The notes beneath the pieces are model-generated. The model was not told where the DNA came from. It saw nothing but the letters and a program-made list of their open reading frames with translations, and did not search any database. Of a stretch of DNA of 64,000 nt, positions 33,394 to 40,517 are shown in pieces. Positions within the stretch are counted from its first letter, which is position 1. Each line of letters starts with the position of its first letter. The stretch lies in contig CAZQSZ010000002.1 in NCBI GenBank assembly GCA_964596345.1, forward strand, positions 806,001 to 870,000, read 5' to 3'. Source of the stretch: CADEDV01 sp964596345. GTDB taxonomy: Bacteria; Bacteroidota; Bacteroidia; Chitinophagales; Chitinophagaceae. Both the position numbers and the translations under genes were made by a program.

Positions 33394-33993
33394 ATGAAAA
33401 TATTAGTATTCGATAATTACGATTCCTTTACCTACAACCTGGTTCACCTGGTGGAGAAGATCATACATGGCAAAGTGGATGTATTCCGTAACGACCAGTT
33501 ACCATTGGAGAAGGTGAAAGACTATGATAAGATCATCTTATCCCCAGGTCCGGGTATCCCGGAAGAAGCGGGCCTGTTATTACCACTGATCAAAGAATAT
33601 GCAGCTACTAAAAGTATACTGGGGGTTTGTCTCGGTCACCAGGCCATTGGAGAAGCTTTTGGCGGGAAGCTGGAGAATTTAAGTACCGTGTATCATGGGG
33701 TGGCAACCGAGATAGGAGTCGGAAGCCGGGAGTCGGGAGCCCGGAGCCCTTTGTTTGAAGGATTGCCGGAACGGATTGAAGTGGGCCGTTATCATAGCTG
33801 GATTGTTTCAGACGAGAATTTTCCGGACGAACTGGAAGTCACGGCAAGAGATGATAATAATTATATCATGGCCTTGCAGCATACAACTTTTGATGTGCAG
33901 GGAGTACAGTTTCACCCGGAGAGTGTGCTGACGCCAATGGGAGAAGCGATTTTGAGAAACTGGTTAGCCCCCAACCCCCTGAAGGGGCTGTGA
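33394..33993 (+). CDS. trpG: Anthranilate synthase component II (glutamine amidotransferase)
   Basis: Supplies ammonia to TrpE. 199 residues, class I glutaminase: nucleophile Cys in ILGVCLGHQAIGEAFGG and His-Glu of the triad in VQFHPESVLTP. FDNYDSFTYNLVHLVE is the usual N-terminus. Two repeat-derived parts stand out. A segment GVGSRESGARSP before LFEGLPERIEVGRYHSW is encoded by a GGAGTCGGGAGTC-type repeat in frame. The C-terminal tail APNPLKGL is encoded by a CCCCCTGAAGGGG hairpin element that ends on the base before the stop. Neither touches the active site. Confidence 0.96.
   Translation: MKILVFDNYDSFTYNLVHLVEKIIHGKVDVFRNDQLPLEKVKDYDKIILSPGPGIPEEAGLLLPLIKEYAATKSILGVCLGHQAIGEAFGGKLENLSTVYHGVATEIGVGSRESGARSPLFEGLPERIEVGRYHSWIVSDENFPDELEVTARDDNNYIMALQHTTFDVQGVQFHPESVLTPMGEAILRNWLAPNPLKGL
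33715..33749. repeat. In-frame GGAGTC repeat inside trpG (family B)
   Basis: GGAGTCGGAAGCCGGGAGTC followed by GGGAGCCCGGAGCCC, the same word type as the intergenic copies at 18544-18590 and 53456-53520. It is translated as part of GVGSRESGARSP. Confidence 0.65.
33966..33990. repeat. CCCCCTGAAGGGG element at trpG 3' end (family C)
   Basis: AGCCCCCAACCCCCTGAAGG then GGCTG, a family C hairpin directly followed by the trpG stop codon. Confidence 0.65.
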
Positions 33994-34059
33994 AAAACTA
34001 AATGGAATTATATATGCATGTAAATACATGGGCGTTTAAAAATAATTATTAACTACAAA

Positions 34060-34090
34060 CTAAGCTATCCGCCTTAGGCGGAGACAGGGG
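34060..34090. repeat. Family C element abutting trpD start
   Basis: CTAAGCTATCCGCCTTAGGC then GGAGACAGGGG: the usual ends (CTAAG and ACAGGGG, inverted orientation) but with stem CCGCC/GGCGG in place of CCCCT/AGGGG. The stem bases changed in pairs, which argues for selection on the hairpin. The trpD ATG follows one base later. The rest of the trpG-trpD gap is AT-rich and shows nothing else. Confidence 0.6.
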
Positions 34091-34091
34091 T

Positions 34092-35084
34092 ATGAAGAAG
34101 ATTTTACAATATCTTTTTGAACACAAGACGCTAAGCCGTGACACGGCCAAAGAAGTGCTGGTGAATATCGGGAAGGGTATTTACAATGAACATGAGGTAA
34201 CGGCATTCATGACCGTGTACCTGATGCGGAGCATCACCATTGAAGAGTTACAGGGTTTTCGGGATGCGTTGCTGGAATTATGTGTGCCGGTCAACCTCGG
34301 CGGGCATGCTACCGTTGATATTGTCGGCACCGGTGGTGATGGTAAGAACACTTTTAATATTTCCACACTCAGTTGTTTTATTGTAGCGGGTACCGGGCAA
34401 AAAGTAGCCAAGCATGGTAATTATGGAGCTTCCTCTGTCAGCGGGGCTTCAAATGTAATGGAACAACTGGGCTATAGATTCAAATCGGATACCGGTGCAT
34501 TAAAAAGAGAAGTGGAAGAAGCAGGTATTTGTTTTTTACATGCCCCGCTATTTCACCCGGCATTAAAAGTGGTGGGACCGATCCGGAAGAACCTGGCGAT
34601 GCGTACTTTTTTTAATATGCTCGGCCCGATGGTCAACCCGGCTGACCCCGCTTTCCAGTTAGTGGGTGTGTTTAACCTGGAGATGGCCCGTATCTATAAT
34701 TATTTATTACAACAAACTGGAAAACCATTTACGATCATTCACAGCCTGGATGGTTACGATGAGATCGCACTGACCAATGATACCAAAGTGATCACCAATG
34801 AAGGAGAAAAGATCATGACGCCGGAACAATTGGGGAAACGAACCGTTGCTCCGCAGGATATACAGGGTGGTACTACGCTGGGAGAAGCAGCCAGGATATT
34901 TACCAAAATAATCAGCGGGGAAGGAAGCTGGGCGCAAAATGCGGTGGTGCTGGCCAATGCGGCAATGGCTTTATATTGCACCGGCAATTATACCAGCTAT
35001 GACGGGGCCTACCAGGCTGCCGTGGAAAGTTTGGAAAGCGGGAAAGCACATGCATCACTGAAAAAACTGATAACCTTACAATGA
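34092..35084 (+). CDS. trpD: Anthranilate phosphoribosyltransferase
   Basis: Adds the phosphoribosyl group from PRPP to anthranilate. 330 residues. The PRPP-binding motif DIVGTGGDGKNTFNIST, the second loop KHGNYGASSVSGASNVMEQLG and the conserved VGPIRKNLAMRTFFNMLGPMVNP are all present. It overlaps trpC by 4 bp (ATGA). Confidence 0.97.
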   Translation: MKKILQYLFEHKTLSRDTAKEVLVNIGKGIYNEHEVTAFMTVYLMRSITIEELQGFRDALLELCVPVNLGGHATVDIVGTGGDGKNTFNISTLSCFIVAGTGQKVAKHGNYGASSVSGASNVMEQLGYRFKSDTGALKREVEEAGICFLHAPLFHPALKVVGPIRKNLAMRTFFNMLGPMVNPADPAFQLVGVFNLEMARIYNYLLQQTGKPFTIIHSLDGYDEIALTNDTKVITNEGEKIMTPEQLGKRTVAPQDIQGGTTLGEAARIFTKIISGEGSWAQNAVVLANAAMALYCTGNYTSYDGAYQAAVESLESGKAHASLKKLITLQ

Positions 35085-35884
35085 GTACGATCTTAGATAC
35101 GATTGTGGCGAATAAGCGAAAGGAGATTGAAAAATTCAAGCCGATGAGTTCTGTTGAACGGTTTGAGCGGGATGGATTTTTCTGGAAGGTCAGTAACCGT
35201 TCACTCAAACAAAGTTTACTGGCAGAAGGCAGTACCGGTATCATTGCAGAATTCAAACGCAAGAGTCCCAGCAAAGGATGGTTCAAAACAAAGGAACTGG
35301 AAGTGGAGCCGGTGGTGAGAGCATATAATGATCTGGGTGCCGCCGGTATTTCTGTGTTGACAGATGAAGAGTTCTTTGGCGGCGACCTGGATGACCTGAT
35401 CCAAACCAAAGTGATATCGGATATACCGGTGTTACGGAAAGATTTTATTGTGGATCCATGGCAGATAGCAGAAGCGAAGGCTTTTGGTGCTGATGTGATC
35501 TTATTGATCGCAGCCTGCTTAACGAAAGCCGAAGTAAAACAGTTTGCTGCCTATGCCAGGAGCATCGGGCTGGAAGTATTGCTGGAAATACACAACGAGG
35601 AAGAATTGGATCATATCTGTGAGGAAGTGGATATGGTGGGAGTGAATAACCGCAACCTGAAGACATTTGAAGTGGATATTGATATTTCACTGGGGCTTAT
35701 CAACAAGATACCAACGGGTAAACCGGCGGTGGCAGAAAGTGGCATCAGTGAGGTGCAGACGATCGTAACTTTAAGGAAAGTAGGATTCAAAGGATTTTTG
35801 ATCGGGGAGAATTTTATGAAGAAAGAATATCCCGGGCTGGCGTTTGAACAGTTTGTGATCGACCTGCAAAGAGTTGGCGAATGA
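35081..35884 (+). CDS. trpC: Indole-3-glycerol phosphate synthase
   Basis: Ring closure of CdRP to indole-3-glycerol phosphate. 267-residue TIM barrel, monofunctional (not fused to trpF). Active-site segments: IAEFKRKSPSKGW (catalytic Lys), LRKDFIVDPWQ, VGVNNRNLKTFEVD and VAESGISEVQTI. Coupled to trpD by the 4-bp overlap. Confidence 0.97.
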   Translation: MSTILDTIVANKRKEIEKFKPMSSVERFERDGFFWKVSNRSLKQSLLAEGSTGIIAEFKRKSPSKGWFKTKELEVEPVVRAYNDLGAAGISVLTDEEFFGGDLDDLIQTKVISDIPVLRKDFIVDPWQIAEAKAFGADVILLIAACLTKAEVKQFAAYARSIGLEVLLEIHNEEELDHICEEVDMVGVNNRNLKTFEVDIDISLGLINKIPTGKPAVAESGISEVQTIVTLRKVGFKGFLIGENFMKKEYPGLAFEQFVIDLQRVGE

Positions 35885-36017
35885 ATAATGATCTATACGA
35901 TTGCTTTTGCTGATTTATTCAACCCTCCTGGCTTCCTGGTGGAAGTTTACAGGAGTATAACATGAAATCTATGGAGCAAAAGCACAGTAAAGAAACAGGT
36001 ATCGGGCAAGAGCATGC

Positions 36018-36047
36018 CGCTGACTCCCCCTCCAGGGGGCGGGGGGG
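36018..36047. repeat. Family C-like GC-rich hairpin before trpF1
   Basis: CCGCTGACTCCCCCTCCAGG then GGGCGGGGGG: stem CCCCCT-CC-AGGGGG with a run of G next to the trpF1 ATG (36049). It may also act as a G-rich ribosome-binding stretch. Confidence 0.55.
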
Positions 36048-36048
36048 C

Positions 36049-36684
36049 ATGCGAATTAAAGTATGTGGCATGACATTGCCTGAACAGGTGAATGCCCTGG
36101 ATGAAATGGGCGTTGACCTGGCCGGGTTTATTTTCTATGAGAAATCGCCCAGGTTTGTACGCAGGAAGATCAGCCCGGAAAAAATGAAAAAGACCGGGGG
36201 CCGTATCGGCAAAGTGGGAGTGTTTGTCAACATGCCGTATGAAGAACTGATGCAGACGGTGGAAGATTACCGGCTCGATATGGTGCAGCTGCATGGAGAT
36301 GAATCCGAACGGTTTTGTGAGAAGGTGGCAAACTATGTTTCCGTTATCAAGGCTTTCCGGCTGAGTGATAATGATCCGATCGACTGGATGGTAAGGCCTT
36401 TTCACGAAGGATGTGATATGTATATGTTCGATACGCTGGGATCGGGATACGGGGGCACTGGAAAAAAGTTTGACTGGACTGTATTGAAGGGAACGGGGAT
36501 TAGTAAATTATTTATCCTGAGTGGTGGCATTGAACCGGGTGATGAGGAAAAGCTGAAAGAATTTGCTGCCCTGCCGGAAGCAAAGAAATTATTTGCGGTG
36601 GATATCAACAGCAAGTTTGAAGTGAGTGCGGGGGTTAAGAATATGGAAAGAGTGAGGGAGTTTGTGAAGAATATGAAAGAGTAA
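36049..36684 (+). CDS. trpF: Phosphoribosylanthranilate isomerase, copy 1
   Basis: Amadori rearrangement of phosphoribosylanthranilate to CdRP. 211 residues from the ATG at 36049 (MRIKVCGMT). An in-frame ATG at 35962 would add 29 residues largely encoded by a repeat, so it is not preferred. Catalytic Cys is in KVCGMT and Asp in MYMFDTLGSGYGGTGKKFDW; phosphate-binding LSGGIEPGDE and VDINSKFEVSAGVKN are intact. It is followed 18 bp later by a second, clearly diverged trpF. Confidence 0.93.
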   Translation: MRIKVCGMTLPEQVNALDEMGVDLAGFIFYEKSPRFVRRKISPEKMKKTGGRIGKVGVFVNMPYEELMQTVEDYRLDMVQLHGDESERFCEKVANYVSVIKAFRLSDNDPIDWMVRPFHEGCDMYMFDTLGSGYGGTGKKFDWTVLKGTGISKLFILSGGIEPGDEEKLKEFAALPEAKKLFAVDINSKFEVSAGVKNMERVREFVKNMKE

Positions 36685-36702
36685 AAGAATAAATAAACAA
36701 AG

Positions 36703-37329
36703 ATGAATATCAAAGTGTGTGGTATCACCACAATGAAACAACTGCAGCAACTGGACGGACTGGGTGTTGATTTTGCCGGGTTGATCTTTTATAAGGACTC
36801 TCCGAGATACATGGGAGAGAAATTATCCGGCAAAGAGCTTAAAAATGCTGATTTTGATTTGAAGAAAGTAGGTGTGTTCGTCAACCCCGAAATGATCGAA
36901 GTGCTGGATGCTATTGACGAATATGGCCTGGATGTGGTGCAGCTGCACGGGGAGGAAAGCCCGGAGATGTGCGAGGACCTGGGCAGTGAAGTGGAAGTGA
37001 TCAAGGCCTTCCGGGTAACGGATGGGGTGGATATTGATAAACTGGTGGCGAAGTATGATGCCGCTTGTGATTATTACCTGTTTGATACCGGCGGGTTGAA
37101 AGAGAGTTTTGGCGGCACCGGCAAACAATTTGACTGGGGTATGCTCAGCAAAGCCAAAATTGAAAAGCCGTTCTTTTTAAGCGGCGGCATCAGCCCGGAA
37201 GATGCAGCGAAAGTTAAAGCATTCAAACATCCTGATTTCTTTGGTGTTGATATCAACAGCAAGTTTGAGACGGCACCGGGTGTAAAAGATATGAAACTGG
37301 TACTGCAGTTTAAGCAGGGGTTGAAGTGA
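36703..37329 (+). CDS. trpF: Phosphoribosylanthranilate isomerase, copy 2
   Basis: 208 residues, same fold and landmarks as copy 1: Cys in IKVCGITTM, Asp in YYLFDTGG, GGTGKQFDW, FFLSGGISPEDA, GVDINSKFETAPGVKD. By eye roughly half the residues match copy 1, so the duplication is old and both sets of catalytic residues have been kept. This suggests a paralogue with a specialised role, for instance a HisA-like side activity, but that is speculation. A family C element begins two bases after its stop. Confidence 0.93.
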   Translation: MNIKVCGITTMKQLQQLDGLGVDFAGLIFYKDSPRYMGEKLSGKELKNADFDLKKVGVFVNPEMIEVLDAIDEYGLDVVQLHGEESPEMCEDLGSEVEVIKAFRVTDGVDIDKLVAKYDAACDYYLFDTGGLKESFGGTGKQFDWGMLSKAKIEKPFFLSGGISPEDAAKVKAFKHPDFFGVDINSKFETAPGVKDMKLVLQFKQGLK

Positions 37330-37330
37330 T

Positions 37331-37358
37331 GCCCCTGTCCCCTGAAGGGGAACTTAGG
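37331..37358. repeat. Family C element after trpF2
   Basis: GCCCCTGTCCCCTGAAGGGG then AACTTAGG, differing at one base from the copy after gcdH (9253-9280). It starts two bases past the trpF2 stop. Confidence 0.75.
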
Positions 37359-37549
37359 CCGAATATTTATTGGTTAGATAAGGAGAATGAAAGAAGATAG
37401 ATGCTAAAGTATACATCCTCGCCTGGGCGGAGCGAAGTGAGGAGTTGATTGCTTTGAGAAACTGGGGTAGAGTTTTAAAAGTACAGGGATGAAGTATATA
37501 GGGTTGGTGTAACAGTTTAAGTAGTCAATAATGTGATAAAGATGATACT

Positions 37550-37810
37550 ATGTTTTTATTACAAGCTGGAATGGGGTTGGGCGAAAATTTATCGGGATTG
37601 ATAATAGTTGTTATAATCGTTATTGCTTCAATCACACTTATGCTTTCATTATTAAAGAAGAATAATGAAAAAATAATCGAAATGCCGATTGGTAAAGCGA
37701 ATGATTCAAGGCGACGGACTTTTAATTTTTTTCTTATATCAGTACCGGTAATAATATTCATTGCATTGATTGTACTTGTTAACTGGATATGTAATGTGAA
37801 CTTTGATTAG
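37550..37810 (+). CDS. Small two-helix membrane protein in trp operon
   Basis: 86 residues with two hydrophobic segments (LSGLIIVVIIVIASITLMLS and FFLISVPVIIFIALIVLVNW) and a basic middle. No family was recognised. It stands between trpF2 and trpB, preceded by about 190 bp with no other gene; that stretch contains an imperfect palindrome CCTCGCCTGGGCGG..GAGG near 37418. Composition is more AT-rich than trp genes. It may be an insertion passenger rather than a tryptophan gene. Confidence 0.55.
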   Translation: MFLLQAGMGLGENLSGLIIVVIIVIASITLMLSLLKKNNEKIIEMPIGKANDSRRRTFNFFLISVPVIIFIALIVLVNWICNVNFD

Positions 37811-37925
37811 TTATTATTGCCAATATCTGAATAGAAATACAGAAAGTACAAGAGTGCGACCTTCCTACCGGAAGGCAGGAGCAACAGGCGATGATAGCAG
37901 CACTATCGCAGAAGTTAAAATAAAA

Positions 37926-39122
37926 ATGGAAACAACACAAACATACCAGCAGCCCAATGAACAAGGGTATTATGGTTCCTTCGGTGGGGCCTATATTCCC
38001 GAAATGCTGCACCGCAATGTGGAAGAGCTGCGGACAAAATACCTGGAGATTATCTATGAAGAAGGGTTTCAAAAAGAATTCAATGACCTGTTAAGGGACT
38101 ATGTGGGCAGACCAACGCCGTTGTATCATGCAGAACGGATGAGTAAGCGGTACAATGCCCATATCTACCTGAAGCGGGAAGATCTTTGTCATACTGGTGC
38201 TCATAAGATCAATAATACTGTGGGGCAGATATTACTGGCACAACGGCTGGGCAAGAAAAGGATCATTGCAGAAACAGGAGCCGGTCAGCACGGAGTGGCT
38301 ACAGCAACAGTGTGTGCATTGAAAGGAGTGGAGTGCATCGTGTACATGGGTGAAAAAGACATTGAACGGCAGGCACCGAATGTGGCGAGAATGAAAATGC
38401 TCGGAGCTACAGTGATACCGGCCACCAGTGGCAGCAAGACCTTAAAAGATGCAACGAATGAAGCGATCCGTGACTGGATCAATCACCCCGATGATACGCA
38501 TTATATTATTGGCAGCGTGGTGGGGCCACATCCTTACCCGGATATGGTGGCCCGGTTTCAAAGTGTGATCAGCGAAGAGATGCGTAAACAATTAGCAGAG
38601 AAGACTGGTAATGAATTACCCAATTATGTGATTGCCTGTGTGGGTGGTGGCAGTAATGCAGCGGGTGCCTTCTATCATTTCTTAGACGAACCTTCAGTGA
38701 AATTAGTAGCGGTGGAAGCAGCAGGTCATGGTGTGAACAGTGGGATGAGTGCTGCCACCACGCAACTCGGTAAACCGGGTATTTTACATGGCAGCAAAAG
38801 CCTGCTGATGCAAACTGCCGATGGGCAGGTAGTGGAACCGCATAGTATCTCCGCCGGATTGGATTACCCGGGCATTGGCCCTTTACATGCTAATTTATTC
38901 CAGACCGGTCGTGCCATATTCATGAGTGCCACTGATACCAAGGCATTAAATGCAGCTTTTGAATTGAGTAAAACAGAAGGGATCATTCCGGCATTGGAAT
39001 CAGCCCATGCCTTACATGCACTGAAGATGATCAATTTTAAAAAGACCGATGTGATCGTGATTTGTCTGAGCGGAAGGGGAGATAAGGATCTGGATACGTA
39101 TATGAAAAATCTGCCCCTCTAA
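37926..39122 (+). CDS. trpB: Tryptophan synthase beta chain
   Basis: PLP enzyme joining indole and serine. The ATG at 37926 (METTQTYQQPNEQGYYGSFGG) gives 398 residues; upstream in-frame codons include a CCTTCCTACCGGAAGGCAGG palindrome and are not counted. PLP Lys is in KREDLCHTGAHKINNTVGQ, the phosphate loop is VGGGSNAAG, and the TrpB1 motif AETGAGQHGVATA is present. The stop codon TAA is within the left copy of the inverted repeat that precedes the DUF559 gene (NLPL, then stop). Confidence 0.97.
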   Translation: METTQTYQQPNEQGYYGSFGGAYIPEMLHRNVEELRTKYLEIIYEEGFQKEFNDLLRDYVGRPTPLYHAERMSKRYNAHIYLKREDLCHTGAHKINNTVGQILLAQRLGKKRIIAETGAGQHGVATATVCALKGVECIVYMGEKDIERQAPNVARMKMLGATVIPATSGSKTLKDATNEAIRDWINHPDDTHYIIGSVVGPHPYPDMVARFQSVISEEMRKQLAEKTGNELPNYVIACVGGGSNAAGAFYHFLDEPSVKLVAVEAAGHGVNSGMSAATTQLGKPGILHGSKSLLMQTADGQVVEPHSISAGLDYPGIGPLHANLFQTGRAIFMSATDTKALNAAFELSKTEGIIPALESAHALHALKMINFKKTDVIVICLSGRGDKDLDTYMKNLPL

Positions 39123-39147
39123 ATCTCCCCTCAAGGGGAGACTTAGG
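39113..39147. repeat. Family C element, left copy flanking DUF559 gene
   Basis: GCCCCTCTAAATCTCCCCTC then AAGGGGAGACTTAGG: hairpin CTCCCC-TCAA-GGGGAG between fixed ends. 30 of 32 bases match the reverse complement of the copy at 39601-39633. It contains the trpB stop codon. Confidence 0.8.
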
Positions 39148-39190
39148 ACTCCGATTGTTGAAGCTTCTTATAGCCTCAAAAGTTCATGTT

Positions 39191-39589
39191 ATGGGAGATA
39201 TGTTTTATGGTGCTATAAAGCCAATTTTTGAAAGGGCGGAGGAGTTAAGAAAGAATCCAACAGAGGATGAAAAGTTATTGTGGCTGTATTTAAAAAGAAA
39301 TCAACTGGGCGTAAGATTTAAACGACAACACCCGATCTGGATGTATATAGCAGATTTTTATTGCCACGAATTAAAATTGGTCATTGAAGTTGACGGTTCA
39401 ATACATAATTTAAAAGAAGTGGTAGAGCATGATATTGCCAGAGAAGAAGATATCTCTTCTTTTGGAATAAAAGTGATCAGGTTTAGTAATAATGAAGTGA
39501 AAAACAGGATAGAATCAGTAGTTGAAAGAATAAAATTTACAATAAGCGAATTAAGAACTAATGGAACACACGCAGAAAAGCAGGATTAG
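39191..39589 (+). CDS. DUF559 (Vsr-like) endonuclease inserted between trpB and trpA
   Basis: A restriction-like nuclease fold of the DUF559/very-short-patch-repair type: EELRKNPTEDEKLLWLYLKR, GVRFKRQHPIWMYIADFYCH, LVIEVDGSIHN and IKVIRFSNNEV. The D and E-x-D/H residues in ADFY and IEVDG are the expected metal ligands. The ATG at 39191 (MGDMFYGAIKPIFERAEELR) gives 132 residues; a TTG at 39155 would extend it by 12. It has no link to tryptophan synthesis, is more AT-rich than trpB and trpA, and lies between inverted copies of a dispersed hairpin element. Its last 29 bp overlap the trpA start in another frame. Confidence 0.85.
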   Translation: MGDMFYGAIKPIFERAEELRKNPTEDEKLLWLYLKRNQLGVRFKRQHPIWMYIADFYCHELKLVIEVDGSIHNLKEVVEHDIAREEDISSFGIKVIRFSNNEVKNRIESVVERIKFTISELRTNGTHAEKQD

Positions 39590-40373
39590 CAGGCTCTTCG
39601 GAAGTCTCCCTTTAAGGGGAGATTTAGAGGGGCAAAAAAAAGGAGTACTCAATGTTTACTGCACCGCAGGCTATCCTCATTTACATGCCACTGCTGAAGT
39701 AATAAAAGCCCTTCAAAACAATGGTGCTGACCTGGTTGAACTGGGTATGCCGTACAGCGATCCCCTGGCAGATGGTCCCGTGATACAGCATAGCAGTTCC
39801 GTGGCATTAGCCAATGGGATGACAATCGCCATATTGTTTGAGCAATTGCGGCAGTGCAGAAGCGATATTACGGTGCCGGTTGTATTGATGGGTTATATGA
39901 ATCCCGTGTTGCAATATGGCTTTGAACGTTTTTGTGCCGATGCCGCAGCCGTGGGAGTGGATGGTTTGATCCTGCCTGACCTGCCCGAATATGAATTTGA
40001 AACAGAATACGGGGCCATTATTAAAAAATACGGGCTTGATTTTATTTTCCTGGTTACACCCGAAACATCGGAAGAACGGGTCAGGAAATTAGACCAGCTT
40101 AGCTCCGGTTTTTTATATGCAGTATCTTCTTCTTCCACTACCGGCAGTGATAAGGCTGCTGGTGATGTAACAGCCTATTTACAACGGTTACAGGCGATGC
40201 AACTGCAAAACCCGGTGCTGGTTGGATTTGGTATTAAGGATAAACAAAGTTTTGAAGCGGCCTGTGCCCATGCCAGCGGGGCGATCATTGGAACAGCCTA
40301 TATCCATGGATTGGGAAAGGGAGAGCCTGTTGAAGAGGCCACCCGGAAGTTCCTGTCCGGTATTCTATCCTGA
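39561..40373 (+). CDS. trpA: Tryptophan synthase alpha chain
   Basis: Cleaves indole-3-glycerol phosphate to indole for TrpB. 270 residues. Catalytic Glu is in DLVELGMPYSDPLADGPVIQ and Asp in GVDGLILPDLPEYE; the phosphate site is VGFGIKDKQS and SGAIIGTAYI. The N-terminus MEHTQKSRISRLF is followed by GSLPLRGDLEG, encoded by the right copy of the inverted repeat, then by QKKGVLNVYCTAGYPH, the usual TrpA start region. So about 11 residues appear to be an in-frame repeat insertion. The start codon lies within the end of the DUF559 gene. Confidence 0.95.
   Translation: MEHTQKSRISRLFGSLPLRGDLEGQKKGVLNVYCTAGYPHLHATAEVIKALQNNGADLVELGMPYSDPLADGPVIQHSSSVALANGMTIAILFEQLRQCRSDITVPVVLMGYMNPVLQYGFERFCADAAAVGVDGLILPDLPEYEFETEYGAIIKKYGLDFIFLVTPETSEERVRKLDQLSSGFLYAVSSSSTTGSDKAAGDVTAYLQRLQAMQLQNPVLVGFGIKDKQSFEAACAHASGAIIGTAYIHGLGKGEPVEEATRKFLSGILS
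39601..39633. repeat. Family C element, right copy, in frame in trpA
   Basis: GAAGTCTCCCTTTAAGGGGA then GATTTAGAGGGGC, the inverted partner of 39113-39147. It is translated as part of GSLPLRGDLEGQ in TrpA. Confidence 0.8.
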
Positions 40374-40439
40374 GATTTGTCGCTTTGCTGACATCTTTCC
40401 GGGGAATTTCTACGTTTATGCCCCATAAAATTGTTAAAC

Positions 40440-40467
40440 GGCAGGGAGCCGGTTTGCCGGTCCTGCC
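40440..40467 (+). terminator. Hairpin after trp operon
   Basis: GGCAGG, then an inner GCCGG-TTTG-CCGG-type stem, then CCTGCC. A probable trp operon terminator, 66 bp after trpA. Its loop TTTG doubles as the -33 element of the next gene. Confidence 0.6.
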
Positions 40468-40483
40468 TGATTCTCTACATTTG
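40453..40483 (+). promoter_or_regulatory. Promoter of TlpA-like gene
   Basis: TTTG at 40453-40456, 19-nt spacer, TACATTTG at 40476-40483: a full match to the Bacteroidota promoter, 34 bp before the ATG. Confidence 0.75.
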
Positions 40484-40517
40484 TGGTTTATTAATACCCT
40501 CAGCGTAAAACGAGTCT

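Noticed and set aside
35962..36048. 29-residue extension of TrpF copy 1
   Set aside because: The extension is mostly encoded by a GC-rich hairpin element, and MRIKVCGMT at 36049 is the family's usual start.
37411..37450. CCTCGCCTGGGCGG palindrome as an operator
   Set aside because: Imperfect, single, and located in an operon interior among other repeats; no evidence for protein binding.
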